A stretch of DNA of 44,151 nucleotides from Acidimicrobiaceae bacterium (GCA_026710865.1 JAPOQG010000221.1:1-44151); one strand, 5' to 3'; positions 7,941 to 16,262 are shown, counted from the stretch's first letter. Notes: a model not told the origin generated them from the sequence alone. A program made the numbers and translations.

Positions 7941-8720
7941 GTGCCGGAGATCATCGAGGTGGAGGCCTACCGGAGGGCGATCTCGGCCACGGAGGGGCGG
8001 ACGATCTCTCGCGTCCACGCTCCCGACGAGTGGTTCGCGAAGGGCGGCACCTCCACCGACGCTCTGCGCCTGGAGCTGACCGGGGCACGGGTCGACACGG
8101 TGCGACGCATCGGCAAGCTCGTGATCGTCGACACCGACGGGCCCCGGCTGGGACTGCGATTCGGAATGACCGGCAAGATCGTGGTGGACGGAGCCATGCC
8201 CATCGACCACCTGCTCTACGACAGCCCCCGCCACGAACCGGCCTGGGACCGGTTCGGGCTCCAGTTCGAGGGCGGGGGTGCCATGGTGCTGCGCGACCCC
8301 CGCCGGCTCGGCGGCGTGCAGCTCGACCCCGACGAGCAGGCACTGGGACCCGACGCGCTGTCCTTGACGCTGGGACAGCTGCGCAAGGCCCTGGCCGGCT
8401 CGACGGTGGCACTCAAGGCCCGGCTGCTGGACCAGCGCCGGGTGGCCGGACTCGGCAACCTGCTGGTCGACGAGGCGCTGTGGCGGGCCGGCCTGTCGCC
8501 CGTCCGGGAAGCCCGTTCCCTGGACGCCACCGAGGCGGCCCGGCTGCACCGCAACATCCGCCGCACGCTGAACGTTCTCGGCGAGCGGGGCGGATCCCAC
8601 ACCGGCGACCTCCAGCCGGGCCGGGTGCGGGGCGGCGGCTGCCCCCGGGACGGGGCGCCGCTGCGCCGCGACCAGGTCGGCGGCCGCACCACCTACTGGT
8701 GCCCCGCGCACCAAGGCTGA
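7941..8720 (+). CDS. mutM: Fpg/Nei (MutM-type) DNA glycosylase
   Basis: The 259-residue base-excision repair enzyme starts with PEIIEVEAYRR. Proline 2, after removal of the initiator residue, is the catalytic amine and glutamate 3 is conserved. A helix-two-turn-helix region contains LLDQRRVAGLGNLLVDEAL. The C-terminus has a zinc finger with CPRDGAP and TYWCPAHQG, as in Fpg/Nei proteins. The opening PEIIEVE rather than PELPEVE suggests an Fpg2/Nei-like branch, so substrate preference is open. The GTG start has AGAGG upstream and a TAGGTT box about 30 bases before. The last codons and stop are part of a 72-bp tandem repeat. Confidence 0.85.
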   Translation: MPEIIEVEAYRRAISATEGRTISRVHAPDEWFAKGGTSTDALRLELTGARVDTVRRIGKLVIVDTDGPRLGLRFGMTGKIVVDGAMPIDHLLYDSPRHEPAWDRFGLQFEGGGAMVLRDPRRLGGVQLDPDEQALGPDALSLTLGQLRKALAGSTVALKARLLDQRRVAGLGNLLVDEALWRAGLSPVREARSLDATEAARLHRNIRRTLNVLGERGGSHTGDLQPGRVRGGGCPRDGAPLRRDQVGGRTTYWCPAHQG

Positions 8721-8872
8721 CCCGACTGGGCCGTGCCGCGCGATCCCGACCTCGACTGGAACACCCACTGGTGCCCCGCGCACCAAGGCTGACCCGACTG
8801 GGCCGTGCCGCGCGATCCCGACCTCGACTGGAACACCCACTGGTGCCCCGCGCACCAAGGCTGACCCGACTC
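8695..8872. repeat. Tandem repeat of 72 bp (about 2.5 copies) duplicating the end of the glycosylase gene
   Basis: Copies start at 8695, 8767 and 8839. Each contains ACTGGTGCCCCGCGCACCA and the TGA that ends the gene, so the last codons (WCPAHQG-stop) are repeated twice after the real stop. The last copy breaks off before the engB promoter. Confidence 0.92.
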
Positions 8873-8902
8873 CTCCACCACGCTCGCCAGCAACCGCCGT
8901 CG

Positions 8903-8908
8903 TAGCCT
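8903..8908 (+). promoter_or_regulatory. Leaderless-type -10 box for engB
   Basis: TAGCCT followed by GATCGG and the ATG at 8915, the same six-base geometry as in ltaE. Confidence 0.5.
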
Positions 8909-8914
8909 GATCGG

Positions 8915-9508
8915 ATGGCTGGTCCGCTGGCGCTGCGCTTCGTGTCGTCGTTCCCCCACGCCCGCCAGATGCCGGCCACGGTCGCCGAGGTCGCCCTGGT
9001 GGGACGGTCCAACGTGGGCAAGTCGTCGCTCCTGAACGCCCTCGCCCACCGCAAGCAACTGGCCCGCACCTCCAAGACCCCCGGCGCCACCCGGCTGCTC
9101 AACGGGTTCGAGCTCGGCGCGGAGGGATCGGGGCTCTGGGTGGTTGACCTGCCCGGCTACGGCTACGCCAAAGCGTCCAAGGCTGAACAGTCCCGCTGGA
9201 GCTCCATGGCAGCGGGCTACCTCGCCCACCGCGAGCCGCTGCGGGGCGTCCTGCACCTCATCGACGGCGAGATCGGCCCGACCAGCCTCGACCTGCAGAC
9301 CGTCGAATGGCTCGACAGCCTCGACCTGCCCGTCAGCTATGTGGCCACCAAGGCCGACAAGGTGCGTCCCTCCCGTCGGGGCGCCCGCAAGGCCGAACTA
9401 GCGGCCAAGCTCGGCACCGACCGGGGCACCGTCCACTGGACCAGCGCCACCAAGGGCACCGGCATCGCTGAGCTGCGCACCCTCGTGCGGACGCTGTTGG
9501 AGGCATAG
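8915..9508 (+). CDS. engB: Ribosome biogenesis GTP-binding protein EngB/YsxC
   Basis: The 197-residue TRAFAC GTPase assists large ribosomal subunit assembly. The Walker A motif is GRSNVGKSSLLNAL (30-43), the G2 threonine lies in TSKTPGATRLL, G3 is DLPGYGYAKA, G4 is TKADKV and G5 lies around TSATKGTG. These and the length match EngB. A leaderless-type box precedes the ATG. Confidence 0.93.
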   Translation: MAGPLALRFVSSFPHARQMPATVAEVALVGRSNVGKSSLLNALAHRKQLARTSKTPGATRLLNGFELGAEGSGLWVVDLPGYGYAKASKAEQSRWSSMAAGYLAHREPLRGVLHLIDGEIGPTSLDLQTVEWLDSLDLPVSYVATKADKVRPSRRGARKAELAAKLGTDRGTVHWTSATKGTGIAELRTLVRTLLEA

Positions 9509-9525
9509 ACATCCTCCCGAGCCGG

Positions 9526-9640
9526 AACTGGCAGCACAACACGCGCCATCCGTGCAAAACGCTGCCAAATCCCGCAGACGGCGTCCTCCGAGCCGGAACT
9601 GGCAGCACAATGCACGCCAGAGGGCCGCACTGCCTCCAAT
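9526..9640. repeat. Hairpin element pair, the second copy truncated
   Basis: A full copy at 9526-9571 (AACTGGCAGC...GCTGCCAAATCC) has a slightly altered inner stem. A second begins 71 bp later at 9597 and matches to AATGCACGCC, then changes to AGAGGGCCGCACTGCC. The break falls between engB and the DUF4143 ATPase gene, which may have entered at the repeat. Confidence 0.85.
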
Positions 9641-9729
9641 CACCGCCCGCGGTCAACCCGGCCACAGCACAACAAGACCCGTTACCGGACGACAACCGAC
9701 AGATGAATGTCACAGTACGGTGCGAGTGT

Positions 9730-9773
9730 CCTTGCAATTCACGTACTGCGTGGTGGAATTTCAAGGATAGGAT
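9730..9773 (+). promoter_or_regulatory. Inverted-repeat operator and -10 box of the DUF4143 ATPase gene
   Basis: CCTTGCAATTC and GAATTTCAAGG form an inverted repeat (10 of 11 matching) with 15 bases between, and run directly into TAGGAT. Six bases later is the ATG at 9780. A smaller inverted repeat, CAGTACG/CGTACTG, overlaps it. The placement suggests binding by a dimeric regulator, perhaps the gene's own product. Confidence 0.55.
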
Positions 9774-9779
9774 GGCCAA

Positions 9780-10940
9780 ATGCCGCTGATCGACCGGCTG
9801 GTGGATGCCCAGAACCTGCTGAAGGCGATATCGCATTCTCCGGTGACGCTGCTCACCGGGCCCCGGCAGGTGGGGAAGTCCACCCTGGCCCGCCAGACAA
9901 TTGCCTCGCCGGCTCCGGCGTTCTATGACCTCGAGGACCATCGCGACCTCGCCCGGCTGGCCGAGCCGACGCTGGCGCTGCGCGACACCGGCGACACGAT
10001 CGTGATCGACGAGGCCCAGCGGATGCCCGGTCTGTTCCCGACGCTTCGAGTCCTCGTCGACGAGGACCGCCGACCGGGCCGCTTCGTCGTGCTCGGCAGC
10101 GCGTCGCCCGACCTCGTCGGCCTGGGCTCGGAGTCGTTGGCCGGTCGAGTGACTCTCGTCGAGTTGGGGGGCCTGCGGCTCTGCGACGTCGGCGCGCACC
10201 GTCTCGACGACCTCTGGCTGCGGGGCGGGCTGCCCGAGTCGTTCGTCGCCGCCACCGATGAGGCGTCGAACCGCTGGCGCGACGACTACATCTCGACCTT
10301 TCTCGAGCGCGACCTAGCCAATCTCGGCTTCCGATTCCCGGCCACGACGATGCGGAGATTCTGGACGATGCTGGCCCACTACCACGGGCAGACCTGGAAC
10401 GGCGCTCGAATCGCCCGGTCGATCGACGTCTCAGAAACCACCGTGAGGCGATACATCGACGCCCTCACCGATGCCCTGGTCGTGCGCCAGCTTCCGCCGT
10501 GGTTCGCCAACATCTCGAAGCGGCAGGTCAAGTCGCCCCGGGTCTACATCCGGGACTCGGGCCTGCTGCACCGGCTGCTCGGCATCACCACCATGCTCGA
10601 CCTCGAGCGCTCTCCCGCGCTCGGGGCCAGCTGGGAAGGAATGATCGTCGAGCAGCTCCTGACCAGGTTCGCCTCCGCCCATCCCACCTACTGGTCCACC
10701 CACGCCGGCGCCGAACTCGATCTGCGACTCGAGATCAACGGGCGAGTCCTCGGATTCGAGATCAAGCGCACTGCCCGGCCGGCGGTCTCCAAGTCGATGC
10801 ACAGCGCCCTGGCCGACCTTGACCTCGACCACCTGCTCCTCGTACACGCCGGCCCCCACCGATTCCCTTTCGCCGACCGCATCACCGCCATGAGCGCAAC
10901 CGAACTCCTGACCGGAGACGATCCGCTCGCTGCCCTCTAG
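9780..10940 (+). CDS. AAA ATPase with DUF4143 C-terminal domain
   Basis: The 386-residue protein has the AAA_14/DUF4143 layout. Walker A is [15 protein letters not shown] (27-35 core), Walker B is [11 protein letters not shown], and the DUF4143 half contains [16 protein letters not shown] and [15 protein letters not shown]-terminal nuclease-like segment reads [13 protein letters not shown]...[10 protein letters not shown] (E..D...FEIK), a PD-(D/E)xK-like arrangement. A winged-helix-like part ([25 protein letters not shown]) lies between. These ATPases are widespread and often mobile, and their role is not settled. It sits alone between a truncated repeat and two hairpins, with its own operator-like promoter. 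Confidence 0.85.
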   Translation: MPLIDRLVDAQNLLKAISHSPVTLLTGPRQVGKSTLARQTIASPAPAFYDLEDHRDLARLAEPTLALRDTGDTIVIDEAQRMPGLFPTLRVLVDEDRRPGRFVVLGSASPDLVGLGSESLAGRVTLVELGGLRLCDVGAHRLDDLWLRGGLPESFVAATDEASNRWRDDYISTFLERDLANLGFRFPATTMRRFWTMLAHYHGQTWNGARIARSIDVSETTVRRYIDALTDALVVRQLPPWFANISKRQVKSPRVYIRDSGLLHRLLGITTMLDLERSPALGASWEGMIVEQLLTRFASAHPTYWSTHAGAELDLRLEINGRVLGFEIKRTARPAVSKSMHSALADLDLDHLLLVHAGPHRFPFADRITAMSATELLTGDDPLAAL

Positions 10941-10942
10941 TG

Positions 10943-10985
10943 TCCTGAGTCAGGAGTTCGTGGTGATGTAGGCGAGCTGGCCTAC
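10943..10985 (+). terminator. Two consecutive hairpins after the DUF4143 gene
   Basis: TCCTGAGTCAGGA is a 13-nt palindrome directly after the stop, followed by GTAGGC-GAGCTG-GCCTAC. No U-tract follows, so termination is an inference from position. The remaining 160 bases to the convergent aminotransferase gene show no gene. Confidence 0.4.
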
Positions 10986-11147
10986 GGCTGCCGTTCCGAT
11001 GCGCCGTCCCGGCCTTCCTCCCCCGAATTGGTGGCGATTGTGGGTATCCAGTGCCCCAATATGTCCCCAATCTCGCAGCAAGGGGCAAACCGGAGGTGAC
11101 CAGTCCGCAAAATGGTCGAATACGCGGCGAATCAGCCGCTCAAGACA

Positions 11148-12344
11148 CTAGGCGGAGGCGGCCAGGGAGGCGACCGCGGCGGGCAGGCCGTGGCCGTGGG
11201 GCAGCCCCAGCACTGTCATGGCGGTCTCCAGGCCGCCGAGCGCGCCCAGCAGCATCGGCTCGTTGAGGTCGCCGAGATGGCCCATGCGGAATGCCCGTCC
11301 CTCCATCTCGGTCATCATCCCCGACCCGACGCTGACCCTGAAGCGGTCCCGAGCCATGTCGATCAGCGGCCCGGCGGCGATGTCACCGGTGCGCACGCAG
11401 GTGATCGCCGCGGTGCGGTGCTTGGGCTCGGCGATGTTGATCTCCCACGGGCCGCCGCACGCCCACCCGTCCACCGCGGCATGGACCGCGGCGGCCCAGC
11501 GGCGGTGGCGGGCGATCGAGGCGTCGATCCCGCCGTTCTCGGCGAGCATGTCGAGGGCGGCCCTCAGGGCGAACATGTGCTGTATGGGCGGGGTGCCGCC
11601 GAAGCGCTTGTAGATGTGGCCCTCCTCGAAGCGGGGCTCCCACGCCAGATGGAACCTCGGGGTGGCCGCTGACCGGTTGCGCTCCAGAGCACGCTCACTC
11701 AGCGCGCAGAACGACAGCCCCGGCGGCATCATCAGACCCTTCTGGGAGGCCGCCACCACCACATCGATCCCCCAGTCGCGCATCCGCAGCGGCTCGATGC
11801 CCAGCGAGCACACCCCGTCCACCACGAACAGCGCCGGATGGCCGGCCGCGTCGATGGCGGCCCTCATCGCGGCCAAGTCGGCGACCGCCCCGGTCGACGT
11901 CTCGGTGTGGACGATGCACACGCTGCGGATCCGGTGGCCGGTGTCGGCGGCCAGGATGTCGGCGATCTCGGCCGGGTCGGTCGGACGCCGCATGTGGGGC
12001 TCGGTCGACACCACCTCGTAGCCGAGGTCGCGGGCCATCATCGCCCAGCGTCGCCCGAACAGCCCGCAGTCGGGAATGAGCACAGTGTCGCCGGGGTCGA
12101 GCGTGTTGGTGAGCGACGACTCCCAGGCGCCGTGGCCCACCGTGGTCAGCACCACGATCTCGTCGGCCCCGCCGAACACGTCGGGCAGCTCGGCCCACAC
12201 ACTGTCGGCCAGCGCGATGAAGTCGGGATCGGCGAAGTCGATGGCCGGACGGCGGAATGCTTCCAGCACCCGGTCGGGGATGTTGGTGGGACCGGGATTC
12301 TGGACGAAGTACCGGCCTCCCGCACCGCGCGGCCATGCAGTCAC
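11148..12344 (-). CDS. Alanine-glyoxylate/serine-glyoxylate type aminotransferase (class V)
   Basis: A 398-residue fold-type I PLP enzyme. It opens NPGPTNIPDRVLEAF, typical of alanine/serine-glyoxylate aminotransferases, then VLTTVGHGAWESSLTN. The PLP aspartate region is LFVVDGVCSLGIEPLRMRDWGIDVVVAASQKGLMMPPGL; the lysine in SQKG forms the Schiff base. The amino donor could be alanine, serine or another amine such as in pyridoxamine-pyruvate transaminase. The GTG start follows GGAGG by seven bases. It lies 36 bases downstream of the nitronate monooxygenase-like gene on the same strand, and the two may be co-transcribed. Confidence 0.8.
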   Translation of the reverse strand: MTAWPRGAGGRYFVQNPGPTNIPDRVLEAFRRPAIDFADPDFIALADSVWAELPDVFGGADEIVVLTTVGHGAWESSLTNTLDPGDTVLIPDCGLFGRRWAMMARDLGYEVVSTEPHMRRPTDPAEIADILAADTGHRIRSVCIVHTETSTGAVADLAAMRAAIDAAGHPALFVVDGVCSLGIEPLRMRDWGIDVVVAASQKGLMMPPGLSFCALSERALERNRSAATPRFHLAWEPRFEEGHIYKRFGGTPPIQHMFALRAALDMLAENGGIDASIARHRRWAAAVHAAVDGWACGGPWEINIAEPKHRTAAITCVRTGDIAAGPLIDMARDRFRVSVGSGMMTEMEGRAFRMGHLGDLNEPMLLGALGGLETAMTVLGLPHGHGLPAAVASLAASA

Positions 12345-12380
12345 TGTCTAACCTCCGAGCGATGACGTGGGCTGCGGTGC

Positions 12381-13526
12381 TCAGTCCTCCAGCCGGCCGG
12401 CGAGGGACTCCACCGAGTCGATGAACTCCTCGATGATCTCATACACCACCTGCGCGCTGGTCTTGGTCTGGTTCATGGTGCCCACGATCTGGCCGACGAA
12501 ATAGTTGGCCAGCTTCTCAGCCCCCGAGCCGGCGTGGTGCGAGGCCCGCTGGATGCGGCGCTGGGCGGCTCGGGTCAGCACCGGCTGCAGAGGCATCGGC
12601 AGCGGGTCGGGCGTGTCGTCCCGTTCCCACTCCTCGGTCCAGGCCGACTTGAGCATGCGGGCCGGCTTGCCGGTGAGGGATCGGGACCGCATCGTGTCCG
12701 ACGATGTTGCGGCCAGCATCTTGTCCTTGACCACCGGGTGGGTCTCGGCCTCGGCGGTGGTCAGCCACACCGACCCGCACCACACGCCCTCGGCCCCCAG
12801 GGCCATGGCGGCGGCCATCTGGCGGCCCCGGCCGACGCCGCCCGCGCCGAGCACCGGGATGTCCACCGCATCGACGACCTCGGGGATGAGCACCATCGAG
12901 CCGACCTCGCCGGTGTGGCCTCCCGCCTCGTAACCCTGGGCGATGATGATGTCGGCACCGGCCGCGGCGTGGCGCTCGGCGTGCACCGCCCGGCCCGCCA
13001 GCGCGCCCACCAGCCTGCCGGCGCCCTTGGCCGCGTCGATCATCTGCGGCGGCGGAGGCCCGAGGGCGTTGGCCACGAACGCGGCCCGGTGGGACAGGGC
13101 GATCTCGAGCTGGGCGCCGGCGGTGTCGGCCGAGAACGGTGCGGCGTCCCCGAGGCTGCCGAAGGAGGTGAGCGAGTCCGAGCCGCCCTCGTCGGGCAGC
13201 GGCGGAACGTCGTAGCGGGCCAGGATCTCGTCCACGAACTCGATGTGGGTGGCCGGGATGAGGCGGCGCACATCGTCGAGCGTGTAGCCGCCGCCGGTGC
13301 CGCCAGCCTGCTTGGCCGCCATGATGACATCCACGCCGTAGGGCTTGTCGCCGACCTCGGCCTCGATCCAGTCCAGGTCGATCTCGAGCGACTCAGGAGA
13401 GTGGGCCACCGCGCCCAGCACCCCCATCCCCCCTGCCTTGGACACTGCGGCCACCACGTCGCGGCAGTGGCTGAAGGCCAGGACCGGGAACTCGATGCCC
13501 AGCATGTCGGTGATGCGCGTCTTCAC
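12381..13526 (-). CDS. Nitronate monooxygenase (2-nitropropane dioxygenase family)
   Basis: A 381-residue FMN-dependent TIM-barrel protein. KTRITDMLGIEFPVLAF and SKAGGMGVLGA open the barrel, ADIIIAQGYEAGGHTGEVGS carries the flavin-region motif (AQG.EAGGH), and VDIPVLGAGGVGRGRQMAAAMALGAEGVWCGS binds the phosphate. Members oxidise alkyl nitronates; some act on other substrates. The track ORF begins further upstream, but the family start and a TAGGCT box seven bases before the GTG at 13526 favour this start. Confidence 0.85.
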   Translation of the reverse strand: MKTRITDMLGIEFPVLAFSHCRDVVAAVSKAGGMGVLGAVAHSPESLEIDLDWIEAEVGDKPYGVDVIMAAKQAGGTGGGYTLDDVRRLIPATHIEFVDEILARYDVPPLPDEGGSDSLTSFGSLGDAAPFSADTAGAQLEIALSHRAAFVANALGPPPPQMIDAAKGAGRLVGALAGRAVHAERHAAAGADIIIAQGYEAGGHTGEVGSMVLIPEVVDAVDIPVLGAGGVGRGRQMAAAMALGAEGVWCGSVWLTTAEAETHPVVKDKMLAATSSDTMRSRSLTGKPARMLKSAWTEEWERDDTPDPLPMPLQPVLTRAAQRRIQRASHHAGSGAEKLANYFVGQIVGTMNQTKTSAQVVYEIIEEFIDSVESLAGRLED

Positions 13527-13657
13527 GGCCTGGAGCCTACTTTCACCAGACGGCTCAGGGGCCGAGCGAACAGGCGGAACGACGCGGCCCGTACGCCGCG
13601 AGGCGGCGGCCCGAGCGGCCCGTGAGCGCAGCGAACAGCGGGATCGGCGCCAGCGCA

Positions 13658-13910
13658 ACGCGAAGGGCTCGCACCTGTCCGCGCGCCTGGCACCTGCGGC
13701 TGCGGGCCCGCGCCGCCCCGCAGTCGGCGCACGCGATGGGCTCGCGCCTGTCCGCGCGCGCCCAGACCGGCCACGTCAACGCCCGCACCGACGTCGACGG
13801 CAACGCGAAGGGCACTCACCTGTCCGCGCGCGCCCCCAGACGGGCCACGTCAACGCCCGCACCGACGCCGACGGCGACGCGAAGGGCACTCACCTGTCCG
13901 CGCCCGTCCT
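13658..13910. repeat. Tandem array with 72-74 bp period, four copies
   Basis: Copies of ACGCGAAGGGCACTCACCTGTCCGCGC start at 13658, 13731, 13803 and 13877. The intervening GGCCACGTCAACGCCCGCACCGACG is shared by the central copies and the first is the most diverged. It fills the gap between the nitronate monooxygenase promoter and the acyl-CoA dehydrogenase 3' end; no gene is seen here. Confidence 0.85.
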
Positions 13911-13931
13911 TGCTGCCGGGCCAGGCCCCCG

Positions 13932-13978
13932 AACTGGCAGCGCGGGACGCTGGATCCGGTGCCGGCCGCTGCCAATCC
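13932..13978. repeat. Single hairpin element with the common outer stem and a third inner sequence
   Basis: AACTGGCAGC and GCTGCCAATCC flank 26 bases unlike those of the other families. Total length is 47 nt, the same size as the other elements. It starts 12 bases from the end of the acyl-CoA dehydrogenase gene. Confidence 0.7.
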
Positions 13979-13989
13979 GGCCGCGGGTC

Positions 13990-15222
13990 TCAGGCCCGGC
14001 GCGCCCGCGTCTCGCTCCATGTGAGGCCGGCCTCCACGTTGGGCTCGCGGGGCAGGCCCAGAACGTGCTCGGCCACGATGTTGCGCTGCACCGCGAAGGT
14101 GCCGCCCCCCAGCGTGAGCGCCGGCGAGAACAGCAGGCCGTAGTGCCAGATCGGGTCGACATCGGGGAAGTGGCCGCCGCCCCGGGGGAAGTTGACCTCG
14201 GTGGCGCCGGACTGCATCGACTTCGGGATCGCTCCGGCCGGCCCGGATCCGGTGAGCATCCCGGCCGCGCCCGCGGTGGCTGCGGCCAACTCCATGACCC
14301 GCCGGCCGTGGTCGTCGGACATGATCTTCTGGATCGACGCCTCCGGACCGGGGGTGCGCCCGGCCAGGCGGGCGCTGAGGGTGCGCAACTGGTTGAGGCG
14401 CAGCACCTCGGCCTCGCAGTACATCGAGGCCAAGCGGTCCCGCAGCACCGGGTCGGACACCCCGCCGCTGCCCCTCACGAGCTCGATCAGTTTCTGGGCG
14501 GTCGGCCCGAGGCTCCACAGCACCCCGCCCGAGGACAGCCCGACCCGCTCGTTGGCCAGCGTCACCTTGGCCAGTCGCCAGCCGTCGCCCTCGGCGCCCA
14601 CCCGCAGGCTCGCCGGCAGCCGGACGTCGTCGAAGAACACATGGTTGAACGAGTGGGCCGTGGTCATGTCCACGATGGGCTGCATGGTCACGCCGGGAGC
14701 GTCCATGGGGCAGATGAAGTAGGAGATGCCCTTGTGCTTGGGCACGTCGGGGTCGGTGCGGGCGATGAGGATCCCGAACTTGCTGTGATGGGCGCCGCTG
14801 GACCAGATCTTGGAGCCGTTCACCACGTAGGTGTCGCCGTCGCGCACCGCCCGGGTGGACAGCGAGGCCAGGTCGGATCCGGAGTCGGGCTCGCTGAAGA
14901 GCTGGCACCAGTACTCCTCGCCGCTGAAGATCGGCCACAGGTAGCGGTCCTTCTGCTCGTCGGTGCCGGCCACGAGGATGGTGGGCGCGGCCCAGCCGAT
15001 GCCGATCAGGTTCTCGGGACGCTTCACGCCCGCGGCGTTCAACTCCTCGTCGATCAGGAGCTGGTGCAGGCCGTCGGCCTCCAGCCCCCACGGCCGCGGC
15101 CAGTGGGGCACCACGTACCCGGCCTCGGCCAGCTGGCGGCCGGTGGGATTGGGGTGGTCGGCCAGCCAGCGTCGTACCGCGACCCGGCGAGGGTCGTCGT
15201 CAGCAGGAAGGTCGAAGTCCAC
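13990..15222 (-). CDS. Acyl-CoA dehydrogenase family protein
   Basis: A 410-residue FAD flavoprotein. It has the substrate/FAD loop CQLFSEPDSGSDLASLSTRA, YVVNGSKIWSSGAHHSKFGILIAR in the beta domain, VFFDDVRLPASL, and a C-terminal helical domain. The domain order is that of acyl-CoA dehydrogenases, which introduce an alpha-beta double bond into acyl-CoA thioesters. The exact acyl chain is unknown; steroid or branched substrates are common in actinobacteria. The GTG at 15222 is chosen over the track's start because the homologous part begins DFDLP. Confidence 0.85.
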   Translation of the reverse strand: MDFDLPADDDPRRVAVRRWLADHPNPTGRQLAEAGYVVPHWPRPWGLEADGLHQLLIDEELNAAGVKRPENLIGIGWAAPTILVAGTDEQKDRYLWPIFSGEEYWCQLFSEPDSGSDLASLSTRAVRDGDTYVVNGSKIWSSGAHHSKFGILIARTDPDVPKHKGISYFICPMDAPGVTMQPIVDMTTAHSFNHVFFDDVRLPASLRVGAEGDGWRLAKVTLANERVGLSSGGVLWSLGPTAQKLIELVRGSGGVSDPVLRDRLASMYCEAEVLRLNQLRTLSARLAGRTPGPEASIQKIMSDDHGRRVMELAAATAGAAGMLTGSGPAGAIPKSMQSGATEVNFPRGGGHFPDVDPIWHYGLLFSPALTLGGGTFAVQRNIVAEHVLGLPREPNVEAGLTWSETRARRA

Positions 15223-15263
15223 CGGCCTCACTCTCGCCCCAACGACGCCGGCTCGCAACCGCG

Positions 15264-15432
15264 TGCAATCCCCCCGCGCGCCGACCTACGAGCCCGCCGC
15301 CAACCCGCCACCACCCCATCAGCACACACTCACACCGCCCGTGCAACCCCCCATGAAGTCGACCCACGAACCCGCCGCCAACCCGCCACCACCCCATCGA
15401 CACACACTCACACCGCCTGTGCAATCCCCCCG
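15264..15432. repeat. Tandem repeat of 78 bp, about 2.2 copies, upstream of the acyl-CoA dehydrogenase
   Basis: TGCAA(T/C)CCCCC recurs at 15264, 15342 and 15420, and CCCGCCGCCAACCCGCCACC in the first two units. The array fills most of the divergent gap of 313 bases between the acyl-CoA dehydrogenase and the small gene at 15536. Nothing else is recognised in this gap apart from a possible CATACT promoter box at 15523. Confidence 0.88.
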
Positions 15433-15535
15433 AGCGGACCGATGTCCTAGCGGCCGGCGCCGCCCATAGGTCAGGCCCGACGAGCCTCCGCATCATCCGC
15501 GCCCGGCGGTCCGCCTCGATGGCATACTCAGTCAC

Positions 15536-15799
15536 ATGGTTCCCGATCCCGTGCTGGACCGGCTCGAGGCCTCCTTCGAGCGCCGGCGGGCCCGGATGCT
15601 CAGAACCCATGAGGGCAAGTGGGCCTTGATGATCTACCGCCGCGTCGGCGAGCCGACCGAGTTCTTCGACACCGCTCACGACGCGGTGACCGCCGGCTAC
15701 CGGAAGGCGGCCGGCCAGAGGTTCCTCGTCAAACAAGTACTCAAGGAGGACAGGGTCATTCAGATGCCCTACAGGGTCGTGGTGGCCGACCATCGCTGA
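15536..15799 (+). CDS. Small conserved hypothetical protein (DUF5678-like)
   Basis: The 87-residue product has a central WALMIYRRVGEPTEFFDTAHDAVTAGYRKAAGQRFLVKQVL. From memory this resembles DUF5678-type proteins (..GK.VLI.GEEVVG.FDT..EA...GYRRFG..PFLVKQI). Such proteins are often encoded next to a retropepsin-like aspartic protease, and a degenerate one follows here. A CATACT box lies seven bases before the ATG. No molecular function is known to me. Confidence 0.6.
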   Translation: MVPDPVLDRLEASFERRRARMLRTHEGKWALMIYRRVGEPTEFFDTAHDAVTAGYRKAAGQRFLVKQVLKEDRVIQMPYRVVVADHR

Positions 15800-15810
15800 C
15801 CGGCCCGATC

Positions 15811-16262
15811 ATGCCCGAATCGAGGGCAGAATCGGTTCGCAGTCCGGAGGACTGGTCGAAGTCAAGCTTGAGGTGCAGCGGGACGAACTGGAGCGGCGCC
15901 GTCTTGAGACCATCGCGGTTCCGCTGCCGCTGTACGGGCGGGGCGTGATCGACACGGCCGCCGAGAAGTCCGGTGTCAGCGTGGCAACGGCACAGGCGAT
16001 GCTCATCGACCCGATCGGGATGAACCGCGTCAGTACGCCGGGCGGTCCCATGCACCGGCCCGTCTACGCGATCACTCTCACGGTCGGCCCGAACCTGGAT
16101 CGTCCTCCGGACCCGCTGGACCTAGAGGTCGTCGAGGTCGACATTGAAGGCGCGGCGATGCTGATCGGGCGCGACGTACTGGGGCTGGGAGAACTGGCGT
16201 GGCGCGGCGCCCGCCGCGAGTTCGAGCTCCACCTTCCAAGGAGTGGCCAGCCAGGCGGCTAG
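15811..16262 (+). pseudogene. Retropepsin-like aspartic protease, frameshifted and with altered active site
   Basis: The ATG at 15811 leads out of frame within a few codons. Reading the +1 frame from the same place gives RIEGRIGSQSGGLVEVKLEV and continues without a stop through YGRGVIDTAAEKSGV, MNRVSTPGGPMHRPVYAITL and AAMLIGRDVLGLGELAW. This is the retropepsin-like layout (DTGA..., ...IGRDVL). A single inserted base would restore an ATG-started gene. The catalytic DTG reads DTA, losing the conserved glycine. The track's GTG start at 15873 would give a 129-residue truncated protein. Degeneration is the simplest reading; a sequencing error could explain the frameshift but not DTA. Confidence 0.6.

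Noticed and set aside
13345-15450. 701-residue plus-strand ORF opposite the acyl-CoA dehydrogenase
   Set aside because: Its middle is the tandem array and the rest is antisense to a well-supported gene.
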